Below are positions 51,203 through 60,576 of a stretch of DNA of 64,000 nucleotides, in pieces. Numbering within the stretch: position 1 is the stretch's first letter; each line of letters opens with the position of its first letter. This DNA is from Massilia sp. Se16.2.3. Its GTDB lineage: Bacteria > Pseudomonadota > Gammaproteobacteria > Burkholderiales > Burkholderiaceae_D. The position numbers and the translations under genes were made by a program. The notes below the pieces were generated by a model. That model searched no databases. It was not told the origin of the DNA and saw only the letters and a program-made list of their open reading frames with translations. The DNA is taken from contig NZ_CP050451.1 in NCBI RefSeq assembly GCF_014171595.1, forward strand, positions 5,084,001 through 5,148,000, in the 5' to 3' direction.

Positions 51203-51541
51203 TCAGCTCCCGCTGTCGACCGGCAGGCCGGCACTGACCCAGCCAGTGATCCCCGCCGCCATCACCTGGACGTTCGCATAACCGAGCTTTTCGGCACGGC
51301 GTGCCGCCTGCGGCGCCTTGCGGCACAGCGGATTGGAACAATAGAACACGAGCGGCGTGGCATGGTCTGGCGGTAGCAGCGCGGCGTCGAAATCCGGTGC
51401 CAGGTTGATCGCGCCCGGCACGCGCGCCCTCTGCCAGGATTGTGACGCGTTGACGTCGACCACCGTCATTCCATCCCGGCCCAGGCGAGCATGCAGCGCA
51501 CGCGGAGCGATCCCTTTCAAACCCATCAGCATGGCAAACAT
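51203..51541 (-). CDS. rhodanese-like protein
   Basis: A 112-residue single-domain rhodanese. The active-site loop is YCSNPLCRKA with the catalytic Cys at its start, and the preceding strand is MTVVDVNASQSWQRARVPGA, followed by INLAPD. ATG 51541 is used; the longer frame extends into the membrane protein gene. It transfers sulfane sulfur or acts as a redox carrier. It follows the SdpI-like gene by 10 bp and likely belongs to the arsR-type operon upstream. Confidence 0.88.
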   Translation of the reverse strand: MFAMLMGLKGIAPRALHARLGRDGMTVVDVNASQSWQRARVPGAINLAPDFDAALLPPDHATPLVFYCSNPLCRKAPQAARRAEKLGYANVQVMAAGITGWVSAGLPVDSGS

Positions 51542-51551
51542 GGCGGTCTCC

Positions 51552-51950
51552 TTAGCCGCGCGCGGCGTTGGTGCCAACACCCAGGCAGCGCAGGAAGGCG
51601 GCTGCCACCGCCACGGCAAGAATGCCCCCGCCAACCAGATGCATGATGTCGAAAGGCGCGAACAGCGCGGCCAGCATGTAGCCGAGGCCGCCCAGCACCA
51701 GGCTCCAGCCGGCGAAGCGGCGCGCGGCCTGTTCCCGCGCAGGGTCGCAGCGCAGCCTTGCCAGCGAGGTCAGCGATTTCGGAATGACGTTCGCGTAGGC
51801 CACGACCACGGCGCCCAGCAGCACCCCGACCAGGCGCCGCGCCAGGTTGGCGCCGATGTAGTCCGGAGAGGCCCACATCAGTGCAGCCGAGGCTGCGAGA
51901 ATGAAGGCGGCGGCCAGTAGCGCGCGCAGCAGGGGGGAAGCCGATGTCAT
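51552..51950 (-). CDS. SdpI-like membrane protein
   Basis: A 132-residue protein with four predicted helices. The central segment VVAYANVIPKSLTSLARLRC followed by ARRFAGWSLVLGGLGYML resembles the N-x-x-P-K...G-W core of SdpI immunity proteins. The start codon overlaps the stop of the regulator gene (ATGA). SdpI in Bacillus both protects against a toxin and titrates the SdpR repressor to the membrane; a similar regulator-membrane pair is suggested here by arrangement, not shown. Confidence 0.6.
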   Translation of the reverse strand: MTSASPLLRALLAAAFILAASAALMWASPDYIGANLARRLVGVLLGAVVVAYANVIPKSLTSLARLRCDPAREQAARRFAGWSLVLGGLGYMLAALFAPFDIMHLVGGGILAVAVAAAFLRCLGVGTNAARG

Positions 51951-52261
51951 GGATGCTCCTTGTTGGAACCGTCAGTGGAACGGCCGTCTTGCGGCCGCGT
52001 GACCTGCAAACCAAACGCCTGGGCAAAGCCCAGCAATGCTTCTTCGAGCACCGACAGTTTCAAGCGGTAGGTCACCGTCCTGCCCTGCTTTTCGGCGTCG
52101 ATCAGCCCCGCATTCACGAGGACGGCAAAGTGCGCCGACATGGTGGGCTTCGACACGTCGAACATGTCGGCCAGCTCCCCTGCGCCAATGGGCCCCTGCT
52201 GCAATAGCTGGAGGACCCGGCGGCGGGTGGGATCGGACAAGGCTTTGAATACGTTGCTCAT
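51947..52261 (-). CDS. ArsR/SdpR-type autorepressor
   Basis: This 104-residue winged-helix regulator has the pattern MSNVFKALSDPTRRRVLQLL, then IGAGELADMFDVSKPTMSAH with FAVLVNAGLIDAEKQGRTV. It lacks the Cys pairs of metal-sensing ArsR proteins, and the SVLEEALLGFAQAFG tail matches SdpR-type members. It is first in the minus-strand group regulator, SdpI-like, rhodanese. The AT-rich upstream region (52262-52320), with TTAGCTAATCATCTAACTA, contains imperfect repeats likely to hold its operator. Confidence 0.88.
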   Translation of the reverse strand: MSNVFKALSDPTRRRVLQLLQQGPIGAGELADMFDVSKPTMSAHFAVLVNAGLIDAEKQGRTVTYRLKLSVLEEALLGFAQAFGLQVTRPQDGRSTDGSNKEHP

Positions 52262-52329
52262 GTGACGATTATTAGCTAATCATCTAACTATCGTCAACAA
52301 CTTTTGCGTGGGAGTTCGAACATGTCGTT

Positions 52330-52797
52330 TTAGCTTGGCGTGCGCAGCAGGCGCAGGATGGCGTGCCACTGGCCGGCAGTGACCGGCGAAATCGACAGGC
52401 GGCTGCCCTTTTGCAGCAGCACCATGTCTTCCAGCTCGGGCGCCAATCGCATCTCGGCCAGCGGAAGGTAGCGTCCCTTCTCCTGCGCCTGGACGTCGAC
52501 CGAAATCCAGCGCGGCTGTTCGCGCGTGGCCCTCGGATCGAAATAATGACTGTTCGCGTCGAACTGGGTTTCGTCCGGATACGGGCCGCTCACGACCCGG
52601 GCGATGCCGGCCACGCCGGGCACCGCGCAGCTGGAGTGATAGAACAGGATGCCGTCGCCGACCTGCATGGCATCGCGTAGAAAATTCCGCGCCTGGTAAT
52701 TGCGTACGCCGAACCAGGCCACCGTCTGCTGCGGCGCGGCGAGCACGTCGTCGAAACTGACTTCATCGGGCTCGGATTTCATCAACCAATAGCGCAT
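52330..52797 (-). CDS. EVE domain protein
   Basis: The 155-residue protein has the EVE fold (PUA-like) seen in proteins that bind modified bases or RNA. Its start MRYWLMKSEPDEVSFDDVLA is typical, followed by VAWFGVRNYQARNFLRDAMQ, GDGILFYHSSCAVPGVAGIA and the C-terminal MVLLQKGSRLSISPVTAGQW. ATG 52797 is chosen over a longer frame because the family begins M-x-Y-W-L-x-K-S-E-P. It follows 6S RNA on the same strand after a terminator. Confidence 0.92.
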   Translation of the reverse strand: MRYWLMKSEPDEVSFDDVLAAPQQTVAWFGVRNYQARNFLRDAMQVGDGILFYHSSCAVPGVAGIARVVSGPYPDETQFDANSHYFDPRATREQPRWISVDVQAQEKGRYLPLAEMRLAPELEDMVLLQKGSRLSISPVTAGQWHAILRLLRTPS

Positions 52798-52866
52798 CGG
52801 CGGCTGCTTTCGAAACAAGAAGTGGTAATGGGAACCGGGCACCCGCGCGAAAAAGCGTGCGCCCAT

Positions 52867-52903
52867 AAAAAAACGGCTGCGAGGCATAAACGCCCGCAAC
52901 CGC
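52867..52903 (-). terminator. terminator downstream of 6S RNA
   Basis: Minus strand CGGTTGCGGGC and GCCTCGCAGCCG form an imperfect stem, loop GTTTAT-like, followed by seven T. Confidence 0.8.
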
Positions 52904-52915
52904 TTTCTGGAATAT

Positions 52916-53092
52916 AGCCCCGCCTGTGCCGTTTTTTGCCGGCATCCCGAACCTGATGGCTCAAGGTGGTCGCAGTCAATCCAATTTCGGGTTCGTCGAA
53001 CTAGCGACGCTCACGCCCATCGAACATATCCCGCAACCTATGCATGTAAATGGTTCAAGGAATATATGGCAATCTCGAACACCGCAGGGTGC
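52916..53092 (-). ncRNA. ssrS: 6S RNA
   Basis: 6S RNA binds sigma70-RNA polymerase in stationary phase by mimicking an open promoter. The evidence is position and sequence. It lies immediately downstream of zapA on the same strand, as in most proteobacteria. The 5' side has CCCTGCGGTGTTCG, then CCTTGAACC. The 3' side has GCGACCACCTTGAGCC, GGTTCGGGATGCCGGC and GGCACAGGCGGGG, whose last bases pair with the 5' end to close the long stem. About 177 nt; ends are estimated to within a few bases. Confidence 0.85.
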
Positions 53093-53139
53093 CTCGCAGT
53101 TTACTCGCTTGAAGCCGTGTGTCAAACGAATTTGAGCGG

Positions 53140-53451
53140 TCAGGACAGATTTTGTTGCGGTGCCAGGGCGGCGTCGAGGACGGTGTGCATCGCTTCCAGT
53201 TTCTGCTTGACTTCGAGCATCGACATGTCCGACAGCGGGCCTTGCGGCGACTTGACCGACAGGAATTCGGCAGCGACGCTGAGGGCGGCCATGACGGCGA
53301 TGCGGTCGTTGCCCTTGACCTTGCCCGAGTCGCGCAGCGCCGTCATCTTGCCGTCGAGGTAGCGCACGGCGTCGCGCAGCGTGGCCTGCTCGCCTTCCTT
53401 GCAGGCCAGGCGATACGGCTGGCCCATGATGGTGACGTCCAGGTAAATCAT
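53140..53451 (-). CDS. zapA: cell division protein ZapA
   Basis: ZapA bundles FtsZ filaments at the division site. The 103-residue protein has the family N-terminal domain (IYLDVTIMGQPYRLACKEGE, LRDAVRYLDGKMTALRDSGK) and the C-terminal coiled coil (NDRIAVMAALSVAAEFLSVK...LEVKQKLEAMHTVLD). Its ATG overlaps the zapB stop. 6S RNA follows 48 bp after its stop. Confidence 0.93.
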   Translation of the reverse strand: MIYLDVTIMGQPYRLACKEGEQATLRDAVRYLDGKMTALRDSGKVKGNDRIAVMAALSVAAEFLSVKSPQGPLSDMSMLEVKQKLEAMHTVLDAALAPQQNLS

Positions 53452-53702
53452 CGGGTGGCCTCGCTGTCGACGGGTTCGGCGTCTTCCGCAGTTTCCGCAT
53501 CGTCTTCCTGCGGCGCGGGCAGCTGGGCGATCACGGCTTCCACGCGGCGCTGGGCTTCGCCCAGGCGCTCCACGAAGGCCATGTTCTCTTCGCTCAGCAG
53601 CTTGTTGGTCTGGCGCAGCACCGCGTTTTCACGGCGCAGCGAACCAACGAGCTCGGCGAGCCGCTCGATCTTGTCGGATAGGTCTTGGAATTCGGAAATC
53701 AT
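53448..53702 (-). CDS. zapB: ZapB-like coiled-coil cell division protein
   Basis: An 84-residue protein that is almost entirely coiled coil (residues 1-60; FQDLSDKIERLAELVGSLRR, ENAVLRQTNKLLSEEN), with an acidic tail. This is the TIGR02449/ZapB-like protein commonly encoded before zapA, which cooperates with ZapA at the divisome. The stop overlaps the zapA start by four bases. Confidence 0.85.
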   Translation of the reverse strand: MISEFQDLSDKIERLAELVGSLRRENAVLRQTNKLLSEENMAFVERLGEAQRRVEAVIAQLPAPQEDDAETAEDAEPVDSEATR

Positions 53703-54020
53703 TCGTAACTATAGGTCCGATCTGGTTGGACAGTCAACATCATAGCGTGCCGTGCGCCCGGCACGGCTGAGTTTGCGCCGCCTGCGGTGCGCCGAGGGTA
53801 AACACTGCAGCTGATTCGTTTGCTGCCAGCTGTTTTCTCGCGTTTTTTGATCTTCCTCAACTGCGTGCCAACGGTGCGGCAACGCGGCTGGCATCGGTGC
53901 TAGTCTCTGCGCCTTGTGCCTGCGCCATGGCGCGCAGCCGATACGCAGTCAACCCGTTTTCCTGCCCTGCGGCTTTGAGCGGACGCAATCTCGCCAACGT
54001 TAAATAAGCAACATGACATC
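53703..54020. other. intergenic region between zapB and the groES promoter
   Basis: About 320 bp. No convincing gene or RNA is seen. It presumably holds the divergent zapB promoter. Confidence 0.4.
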
Positions 54021-54050
54021 TTGAAATGCCGCATAGTCGTCCCTATAATT
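54021..54050 (+). promoter_or_regulatory. promoter of groES-groEL, overlapping sigma70 and heat-shock elements
   Basis: TTGAAA (54022-54027), 17-base spacer, TATAAT (54045-54050) is a near-consensus sigma70 promoter. The same positions read CTTGAAA and CCCTATAAT, close to a sigma32 promoter, so dual recognition is plausible. Confidence 0.85.
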
Positions 54051-54076
54051 AGCACTCGTTAGTAGAGAGTGCTAAC
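54050..54076 (+). promoter_or_regulatory. CIRCE operator (HrcA binding site)
   Basis: A perfect TTAGCACTC-N9-GAGTGCTAA inverted repeat starts at the end of the -10 box. It predicts HrcA repression of groESL; hrcA itself is not in this window. Confidence 0.97.
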
Positions 54077-54170
54077 AACTCTTTCAGCCGCGGCGCAGCA
54101 CGATGCGAGCGCGTGGCGGCACCCAAACGAACAAATAGCTAGTCCAAACCACTGATTAAAGGAGTTTTGC

Positions 54171-54461
54171 ATGAACCTTCGCCCTCTGCACGATCGCGTT
54201 ATCGTCAAGCGTCTCGACCAGGAAACCAAGACTGCCTCGGGCCTGATCATCCCTGATGCAGCGGCTGAAAAGCCGGACCAGGGCGAGATCCTGGCTGTCG
54301 GTAACGGCAAGATCCTGGAGAACGGCCAAGTGCGTCCGCTGGAACTGAAAGTCGGCGACCGCGTCCTGTTCGCAAAATACGGCGCACAAACCGTGAAGGT
54401 CGACGGCCAGGAACTGCTGGTGATGCGCGAAGACGACATCATGGCCGTGCTGGACAAGTAA
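54171..54461 (+). CDS. groES: co-chaperonin GroES
   Basis: The 96-residue co-chaperonin caps the GroEL ring. It shows [20 protein letters not shown], the mobile loop (residues about 17-33), and the C-terminal [25 protein letters not shown] precedes ATG 54171. It is first in the operon with groEL 64 bp downstream. Confidence 0.98.
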   Translation: MNLRPLHDRVIVKRLDQETKTASGLIIPDAAAEKPDQGEILAVGNGKILENGQVRPLELKVGDRVLFAKYGAQTVKVDGQELLVMREDDIMAVLDK

Positions 54462-54495
54462 TCCTCCCGAAAAAGAGCGCCCGCGGGCGTTCTGA

Positions 54496-56172
<1,677 letters not shown>

Positions 56173-56180
56173 TTGTCCTG

Positions 56181-56252
56181 GGCGCCGGTTCGCCGGCGCC
56201 TGCTGCGGCTGTACACTACAAGCCTGCAAGGTTCGCGCCTTGCAGGCTTTTT
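56181..56252 (+). terminator. hairpin pair and terminator after groEL
   Basis: First GGCGCCGG-TTCG-CCGGCGCC (56181-56200). Then AGCCTGCAAGG / CCTTGCAGGCT (56221-56248) with a T tract, the true rho-independent terminator. Confidence 0.88.
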
Positions 56253-56270
56253 ACTTTTCAAGGATTAACG

Positions 56271-56687
56271 ATGGCGACTGTGTATGCGGAAGACCTGGAA
56301 GACGCCGTGCTGATGGTGTCGGAGCCCGGCACGACGGACGCGGCCTGGGTGTCGCTCGATACCGGGCAAGTGCACGTGCGCTCGGCGCTGGTGGAGACGC
56401 AGGCCCCCTTGCCGGGCAATATCGACTCATCCGAGCGCTACGTGCCGGTGCCGCATATGCGCACCCTGGCACTTGGACTCGAACTGGTGTTCGATTTCGC
56501 CGACGCGGCGATGGAGGACGATGCCGACCGTGTGCGCGAGATGTTCAGGCGCCCCGATGGGTATCGGGATTTCAGCACGCTGGTCGAGGAGCGCGGGCTG
56601 GAGGAGCGCTGGCATGATTTCCGTGAAGCGCAAACGCGGGCAGTGCTGGCGGCGTGGTGCGCGCAGCACGGGTTGGAGCTCGGTTAG
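56271..56687 (+). CDS. UPF0158-like protein
   Basis: A 138-residue soluble protein. The pattern W-V-S-L-D-T-G-Q-V near residue 26, RYVPVPHMRT (about 56-65), MFRRPDGYRDFSTLVEERGL and ERWHDFREAQTRAVLAAWCA fits UPF0158, small acidic proteins of unknown function. It starts 19 bp after the groEL terminator and so has its own promoter or read-through. Confidence 0.75.
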   Translation: MATVYAEDLEDAVLMVSEPGTTDAAWVSLDTGQVHVRSALVETQAPLPGNIDSSERYVPVPHMRTLALGLELVFDFADAAMEDDADRVREMFRRPDGYRDFSTLVEERGLEERWHDFREAQTRAVLAAWCAQHGLELG

Positions 56688-56737
56688 TCCAGGTAGGTGG
56701 GGCTGTTGCCTGTTGGGCCGATGGTACTTTGCATCCG

Positions 56738-56833
56738 CGTGGGCACTCCGCGCCCACCCTACAGGATGCGCTACGTATCCGGTGTTCACGTGATCTCGCG
56801 GTCACCGTAGGGTGGGCGTCTCCAGCCCACGCC
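56738..56833. repeat. pair of outward-facing GTAGGGTGG-type ends
   Basis: CGTGGGCACTCCGCGCCC followed by ACCCTAC (56738-56762), and GTAGGGTGGGCGTCTCC followed by AGCCCACGCC (56807-56833). Each is a small hairpin; the order of ends is reversed compared with the complete elements, as if two elements abut. Confidence 0.7.
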
Positions 56834-56870
56834 GGTTGTCGTTTCCGCAGCCCGCGTACGCCGAAGACTC

Positions 56871-57242
56871 CTATTTCCGCGCCCGGAACCGCGCCAGTTC
56901 CTCCTTCAAATACACCGCACTCGCCACCGGCTTGCCGTCGCCGCATTTCACCTGGTAAGGCCGGCCGCTGGTGCTGCTTTCGCTGGCCGCGCGCGCAATG
57001 AACGATTCGGCGTTCGTCACCATGTCGCGCTTGGCGAGGTAATCGTATTTCTGCTGCAGGTGTTCCCTTGCCTTTTCGCCCTCGTGCCAGCTGCCGTTGC
57101 GGCTGAACTGGCAGCCTGGCGTGGCCACGTAGTCGAGCAGGTGGTTGATTTCTGCCTGGGCGCGTGTGTCAGGCGCGGCTGCGGCGGCGGTGTGCAGGCC
57201 GGCCGCGAGCAGGATGGTGACGGCGAAACGGTATGCTTGCAT
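56871..57242 (-). CDS. DUF5329 family secreted protein
   Basis: A 123-residue protein with a signal peptide (cleavage near AAAAAPD). The family pattern is EINHLLDYVATPGCQFSRNG, HLQQKYDYLAKRDMVTNAES, FIARAASESSTSGRPYQVKC and a C-terminal LKEELARFRARK. The two Cys could form a disulfide. ATG 57242 is used. Function unknown. Confidence 0.82.
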   Translation of the reverse strand: MQAYRFAVTILLAAGLHTAAAAAPDTRAQAEINHLLDYVATPGCQFSRNGSWHEGEKAREHLQQKYDYLAKRDMVTNAESFIARAASESSTSGRPYQVKCGDGKPVASAVYLKEELARFRARK

Positions 57243-57411
57243 CGGGATTCCTTGCTGCGCTGGTGAGTGGTCCGCCAAGTCTACCACCGCAGCTTGCCGA
57301 ATCGCCTCGCACAGCTTGCAAATGCACCCGCTTGCCGCACTGCGCGCGCGACTTGACAGACACGGCCTCGGCACAAGCCTACCGTCCCTGCTCCCAACCC
57401 AGGGAGCGATC

Positions 57412-57750
57412 ATGATCAAGGTGACCGGTTATGCGGCCAGACACTCGTTCAGCGGCCTGAAACCGTATGCATTCGAGCGCGAGGAAGCGGGCGCGCTCGA
57501 GCCAGTGGCGCCGGTCGACAACATGCAGATGGCGCTCAAGCGCCGCATGGTGGCAGGCTCGCTGATCGGCAAGCTGGCCGGGACCCAGGAGGTGCTGGAT
57601 TTCTGCGCCGAGCACGACATTGGACCCGAGATCGAGATGATCCGCATCCAGGACATCGACGACGCCTGCAGCAAGGTCGAGAAAGGCGATGTGCGCTTTC
57701 GCTATGTCATCGACATGGCCTCGCCGAAGGAGGAAATCGACGCCGCCTGA
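57412..57750 (+). pseudogene. zinc-type alcohol dehydrogenase with large internal deletion
   Basis: A 112-residue frame. Residues 1-27 (MIKVTGYAARHSFSGLKPYA...) match the start of NAD(P)-dependent zinc alcohol dehydrogenases of the YahK/AdhA group. Residues about 28-112 (MALKRRMVAGSLIGKLAGTQ, VLDFCAEHDIGPEIEMIRIQ, EKGDVRFRYVIDM) match their C-terminal end. The middle of about 230 residues, including both zinc sites and the Rossmann motif, is missing in frame. A good ribosome binding site (AGGGAG) remains. It cannot be an active dehydrogenase. Confidence 0.8.
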
Positions 57751-57808
57751 GATTGCCCGTTGGCCACACATCGGCTAGTATGGGGCCACGTTTTCTGGAG
57801 GCTCCATC

Positions 57809-58284
57809 ATGACCACATGCGGCGCACCGACCGCCCTCTTCCGCTTGCTGGCCGGCGCCCTGCTCGCTGCCGGCCTGCTTGCGGGCTGCAAGGACAAGGA
57901 AGCGCCCGCCTTGACGCCGGCACCGAAGCCGGCCGTGCAGCCGAAAGCCACGCCGCTCGTGACGCGCGACCAGGCCATCGCCTCCCTGCTGGCGCTGCCT
58001 GAAGTAAAGGCCTGGTCGCACGACATCGAAAAAAGCGCTCGCGCGGCAAGGCCCATGGCGCCATTCTCGAATACGACCCGGCCCCGCGCACCATCAACGG
58101 CAGGCAGTACTGGCAGCTCAGTTTTGTCGAGAACCACAAGGACAACGTGCACCGGCGCGAAAGCTTCCTGGTGGCCAAGAACAATGGCGAGATCCTCGTC
58201 GAGGATGTCGCCAGCGATGCGGTGATCTCGCTCGACGACTGGCGGCGCGGCATCCGGCGGGTGGAGGCGAAGTCGGCGGACTGA
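57809..58284 (+). CDS. putative lipoprotein (frame broken at 58029-58034)
   Basis: A lipoprotein of about 158 residues after adding one A to the A6 run (58029-58034). The signal and lipobox are L-L-A-G-C with Cys at about residue 30, followed by a Pro-rich linker. The restored C-terminal part reads GAILEYDPAPRTINGRQYWQ, then FLVAKNNGEILVEDVASDAV, like a small beta-sheet domain. No family is firmly recognised. It lies 80 bp upstream of creB on the same strand. Confidence 0.7.
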
Positions 58285-58364
58285 TGCCGCGGCCGTGGCG
58301 GCGCTGGCGCTGATCGTAACGACGAGTAATTGACGCCCCACCGCCCAGCCACGATACTCCCGGC

Positions 58365-59057
58365 ATGAAAACCATCCTGATCGCCGAAGACGAGCTGGCC
58401 ATTGCCGACAGCATCGCCTATGCCCTGCGTACCGACGGCTTCGCGGCGCAGCACGTGGGCCTGGGCGAACAGGTGCTGGCCGCCATGCGTAGTGGCGCGC
58501 CAGCGCCTGCCCCGGTCGTGCTCGACGTCGGCCTGCCGGACATGAATGGCTTCGAGGTCTGCCGCCAGCTGCGCCAGTTCAGCGACGTTCCCGTCATCTT
58601 CCTGACCGCGCGCAGCGACGAAATCGACCGCATCGTCGGCCTGGAAATCGGTGCCGACGATTACGTCACCAAGCCGTTTTCGCCGCGCGAACTGGTGGCA
58701 CGCATCCGGGTCGTGCTGCGCCGTCTTGCACCTGCCCGGGGCACGACGCCGGCCGCGGCGCCCGCTCCGCCGCGCTTCGCCCTGCGCGCGGAAGAGGCGC
58801 GCATCCTGTACCGGGGCCAGGCGCTCGAACTGACCCGCTACGAATACCTGCTGCTCAAGGTGCTGATCGAACGGCCCGGCCACGTGCTCTCGCGGGCGCA
58901 GCTGATGGACCGGGTCTGGACCGACGCCACCGATACGCTCGAGCGCACGGTGGACGTCCACGTCAAGGCGCTGCGCGCCAAACTGCGCGCCATCGACCCG
59001 GACGACGACCCGATCCAGACCCACCGCGGCATGGGCTACAGCCTGGCATTCCGGTGA
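58365..59057 (+). CDS. creB: two-component response regulator CreB-like
   Basis: An OmpR-type regulator of 230 residues. The receiver has acidic residues E8-D9, phosphoacceptor Asp54 (VLDVGLPDMNG), Thr81 and Lys103 (DDYVTKPFSPREL). The C-terminal winged helix has ELTRYEYLLLKVLIERPGHV, RAQLMDRVWTDA and the signature TVDVHVKALRAKLRA. The order creB-creC-creD matches the E. coli carbon-source-responsive system. Its stop overlaps the creC GTG start. Confidence 0.9.
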   Translation: MKTILIAEDELAIADSIAYALRTDGFAAQHVGLGEQVLAAMRSGAPAPAPVVLDVGLPDMNGFEVCRQLRQFSDVPVIFLTARSDEIDRIVGLEIGADDYVTKPFSPRELVARIRVVLRRLAPARGTTPAAAPAPPRFALRAEEARILYRGQALELTRYEYLLLKVLIERPGHVLSRAQLMDRVWTDATDTLERTVDVHVKALRAKLRAIDPDDDPIQTHRGMGYSLAFR

Positions 59058-60472
59058 AGATCGGCCTGCGCATCCTGCTGGGCTACTTCCTGATCGTGGG
59101 ACTGGCGGCCTGGTTCCTGCTCAACGTGTTCGTCGAGCAGGTCAAGCCGGGCGTGCGCTCGACCCAGGAAGACACGCTGGTCGATACCGCCTACCTGCTC
59201 GCCGCACTGGTGGAGGACGAGGTCCGCTCCGGCAAGCTGGAGGAGTCGCGCATGCTGGCGCGCATCCGGGCATTCTCCGGGCGCGACATCGACGTCAGGA
59301 TCGATGGCCAGCAGAAGAAGGCGCTCGACTATCGCGTGTACATCACCGATGCCGCCGGCAGGGTCGTCTTCGATTCGACGGGACGCGACGTGGGCGCCGA
59401 CTATTCGCGCTGGAACGACGTCTACCTGACCCTGCGCGGCCGCTATGGCGCGCGCAGCACGCGCGCGGTGCAGGGTGTTGACGCGAGCACCGTCATGCAC
59501 GTGGCCGCGCCGATCCGCGCCGGCAAGCGGATCATCGGCGTGCTCACGGTGGCCAAGCCCAACTCGGCCGTGCAGCCTTTTGTCGAGCGCAGCCAGCGCA
59601 CCATCCTGCAGCGCGGCGCCATCCTGCTGCTGTTGTCGCTGCTGATCGGCGTGGGCTTTGCCTGGTGGCTGATGCAGGCATTGGGCAAGCTGATGCGCTA
59701 CGTCGTCGATGCCGAAGCGGGCAGGAAGGCGCCGCTGCCGGCGCTGGGCAAGAACGAATTCGGCACGCTGGCGCGGGCACTCGGTGCGATGCGCGAAAAG
59801 CTCGAGGGCAAGGAGTATGTCGAACAGCTGATGCACACGATGGCGCACGAATTGAAAAGTCCGATCGCGGCCATCCAGGGCTCGGCCGAGCTGCTGCAGG
59901 AAGACATGCCGCCCGCCGAACGCCGTCACTTCCTGAACAATATCCTGAACCAGAACGCGCGCCAGAAGCAGTTGATCGACAAGCTGCTCGACCTGGTCAG
60001 GGTCGAGAAACAGCAGCAGCTCAGTGCACCGGAGCAGATCGATGTGCAGGCCCTGTGCGCGCAGGTGGCGATGGACTTCGAGCGCAAGGCGGCAAAGGAA
60101 AACGTGCACCTGCTGCTCGCGGTCGGCAAGCACACCGTCACTGGCGACGCCCTGCTGCTGCGCCAGGCCCTGGGCAACCTGCTCGACAATGCCATCGATT
60201 TTTCTCCGCCTGAAGGAACCGTGTGGATCGCGGCGCGGGAGGGCGGCGGTGCGGTGGAGATCAGTGTTCGCGACAGTGGCGCCGGCATACCGGAATTTGC
60301 CCGCGACCGCCTGTTCGAGCGCTTCTATTCGCTGCCGCGCGCCGATGGCGCCAGGAGCACGGGCCTGGGCCTGCCCTTTGTCCGCGAAGTGGTCGCGCTG
60401 CACGGCGGCGAGGTCACGGTCGACAACGACAGCCGCGGCGGCGGCTGCGCACTGGTGCGCCTGCCGGCCTGA
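59054..60472 (+). CDS. creC: sensor histidine kinase CreC-like
   Basis: A 472-residue membrane kinase starting at GTG 59054. Two membrane helices (about 5-27 and 189-209) flank a periplasmic sensor (DYRVYITDAAGRVVFDSTG). HAMP follows, then the H-box MHTMAHELKSPIAAIQGSAE with His265, N-box LGNLLDNAIDFSPPEG, G1 VRDSGAGIPEFARDRL and G2 STGLGLPFVREVV. It partners CreB. Confidence 0.92.
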   Translation: MKIGLRILLGYFLIVGLAAWFLLNVFVEQVKPGVRSTQEDTLVDTAYLLAALVEDEVRSGKLEESRMLARIRAFSGRDIDVRIDGQQKKALDYRVYITDAAGRVVFDSTGRDVGADYSRWNDVYLTLRGRYGARSTRAVQGVDASTVMHVAAPIRAGKRIIGVLTVAKPNSAVQPFVERSQRTILQRGAILLLLSLLIGVGFAWWLMQALGKLMRYVVDAEAGRKAPLPALGKNEFGTLARALGAMREKLEGKEYVEQLMHTMAHELKSPIAAIQGSAELLQEDMPPAERRHFLNNILNQNARQKQLIDKLLDLVRVEKQQQLSAPEQIDVQALCAQVAMDFERKAAKENVHLLLAVGKHTVTGDALLLRQALGNLLDNAIDFSPPEGTVWIAAREGGGAVEISVRDSGAGIPEFARDRLFERFYSLPRADGARSTGLGLPFVREVVALHGGEVTVDNDSRGGGCALVRLPA

Positions 60473-60576
60473 TCGCCGCAGGCAAGCCTGCACGGCGCAG
60501 CGCGACTTCACACGAAACACATCGTCAGCACACACAGGCTTCCTACACTGGCGACACCATTTCATAAGGAGTCGTC

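Noticed and set aside
60507..60517. CreB binding site upstream of creD
   Set aside because: Only one TTCAC half-site is found at the required position; the second half is absent.
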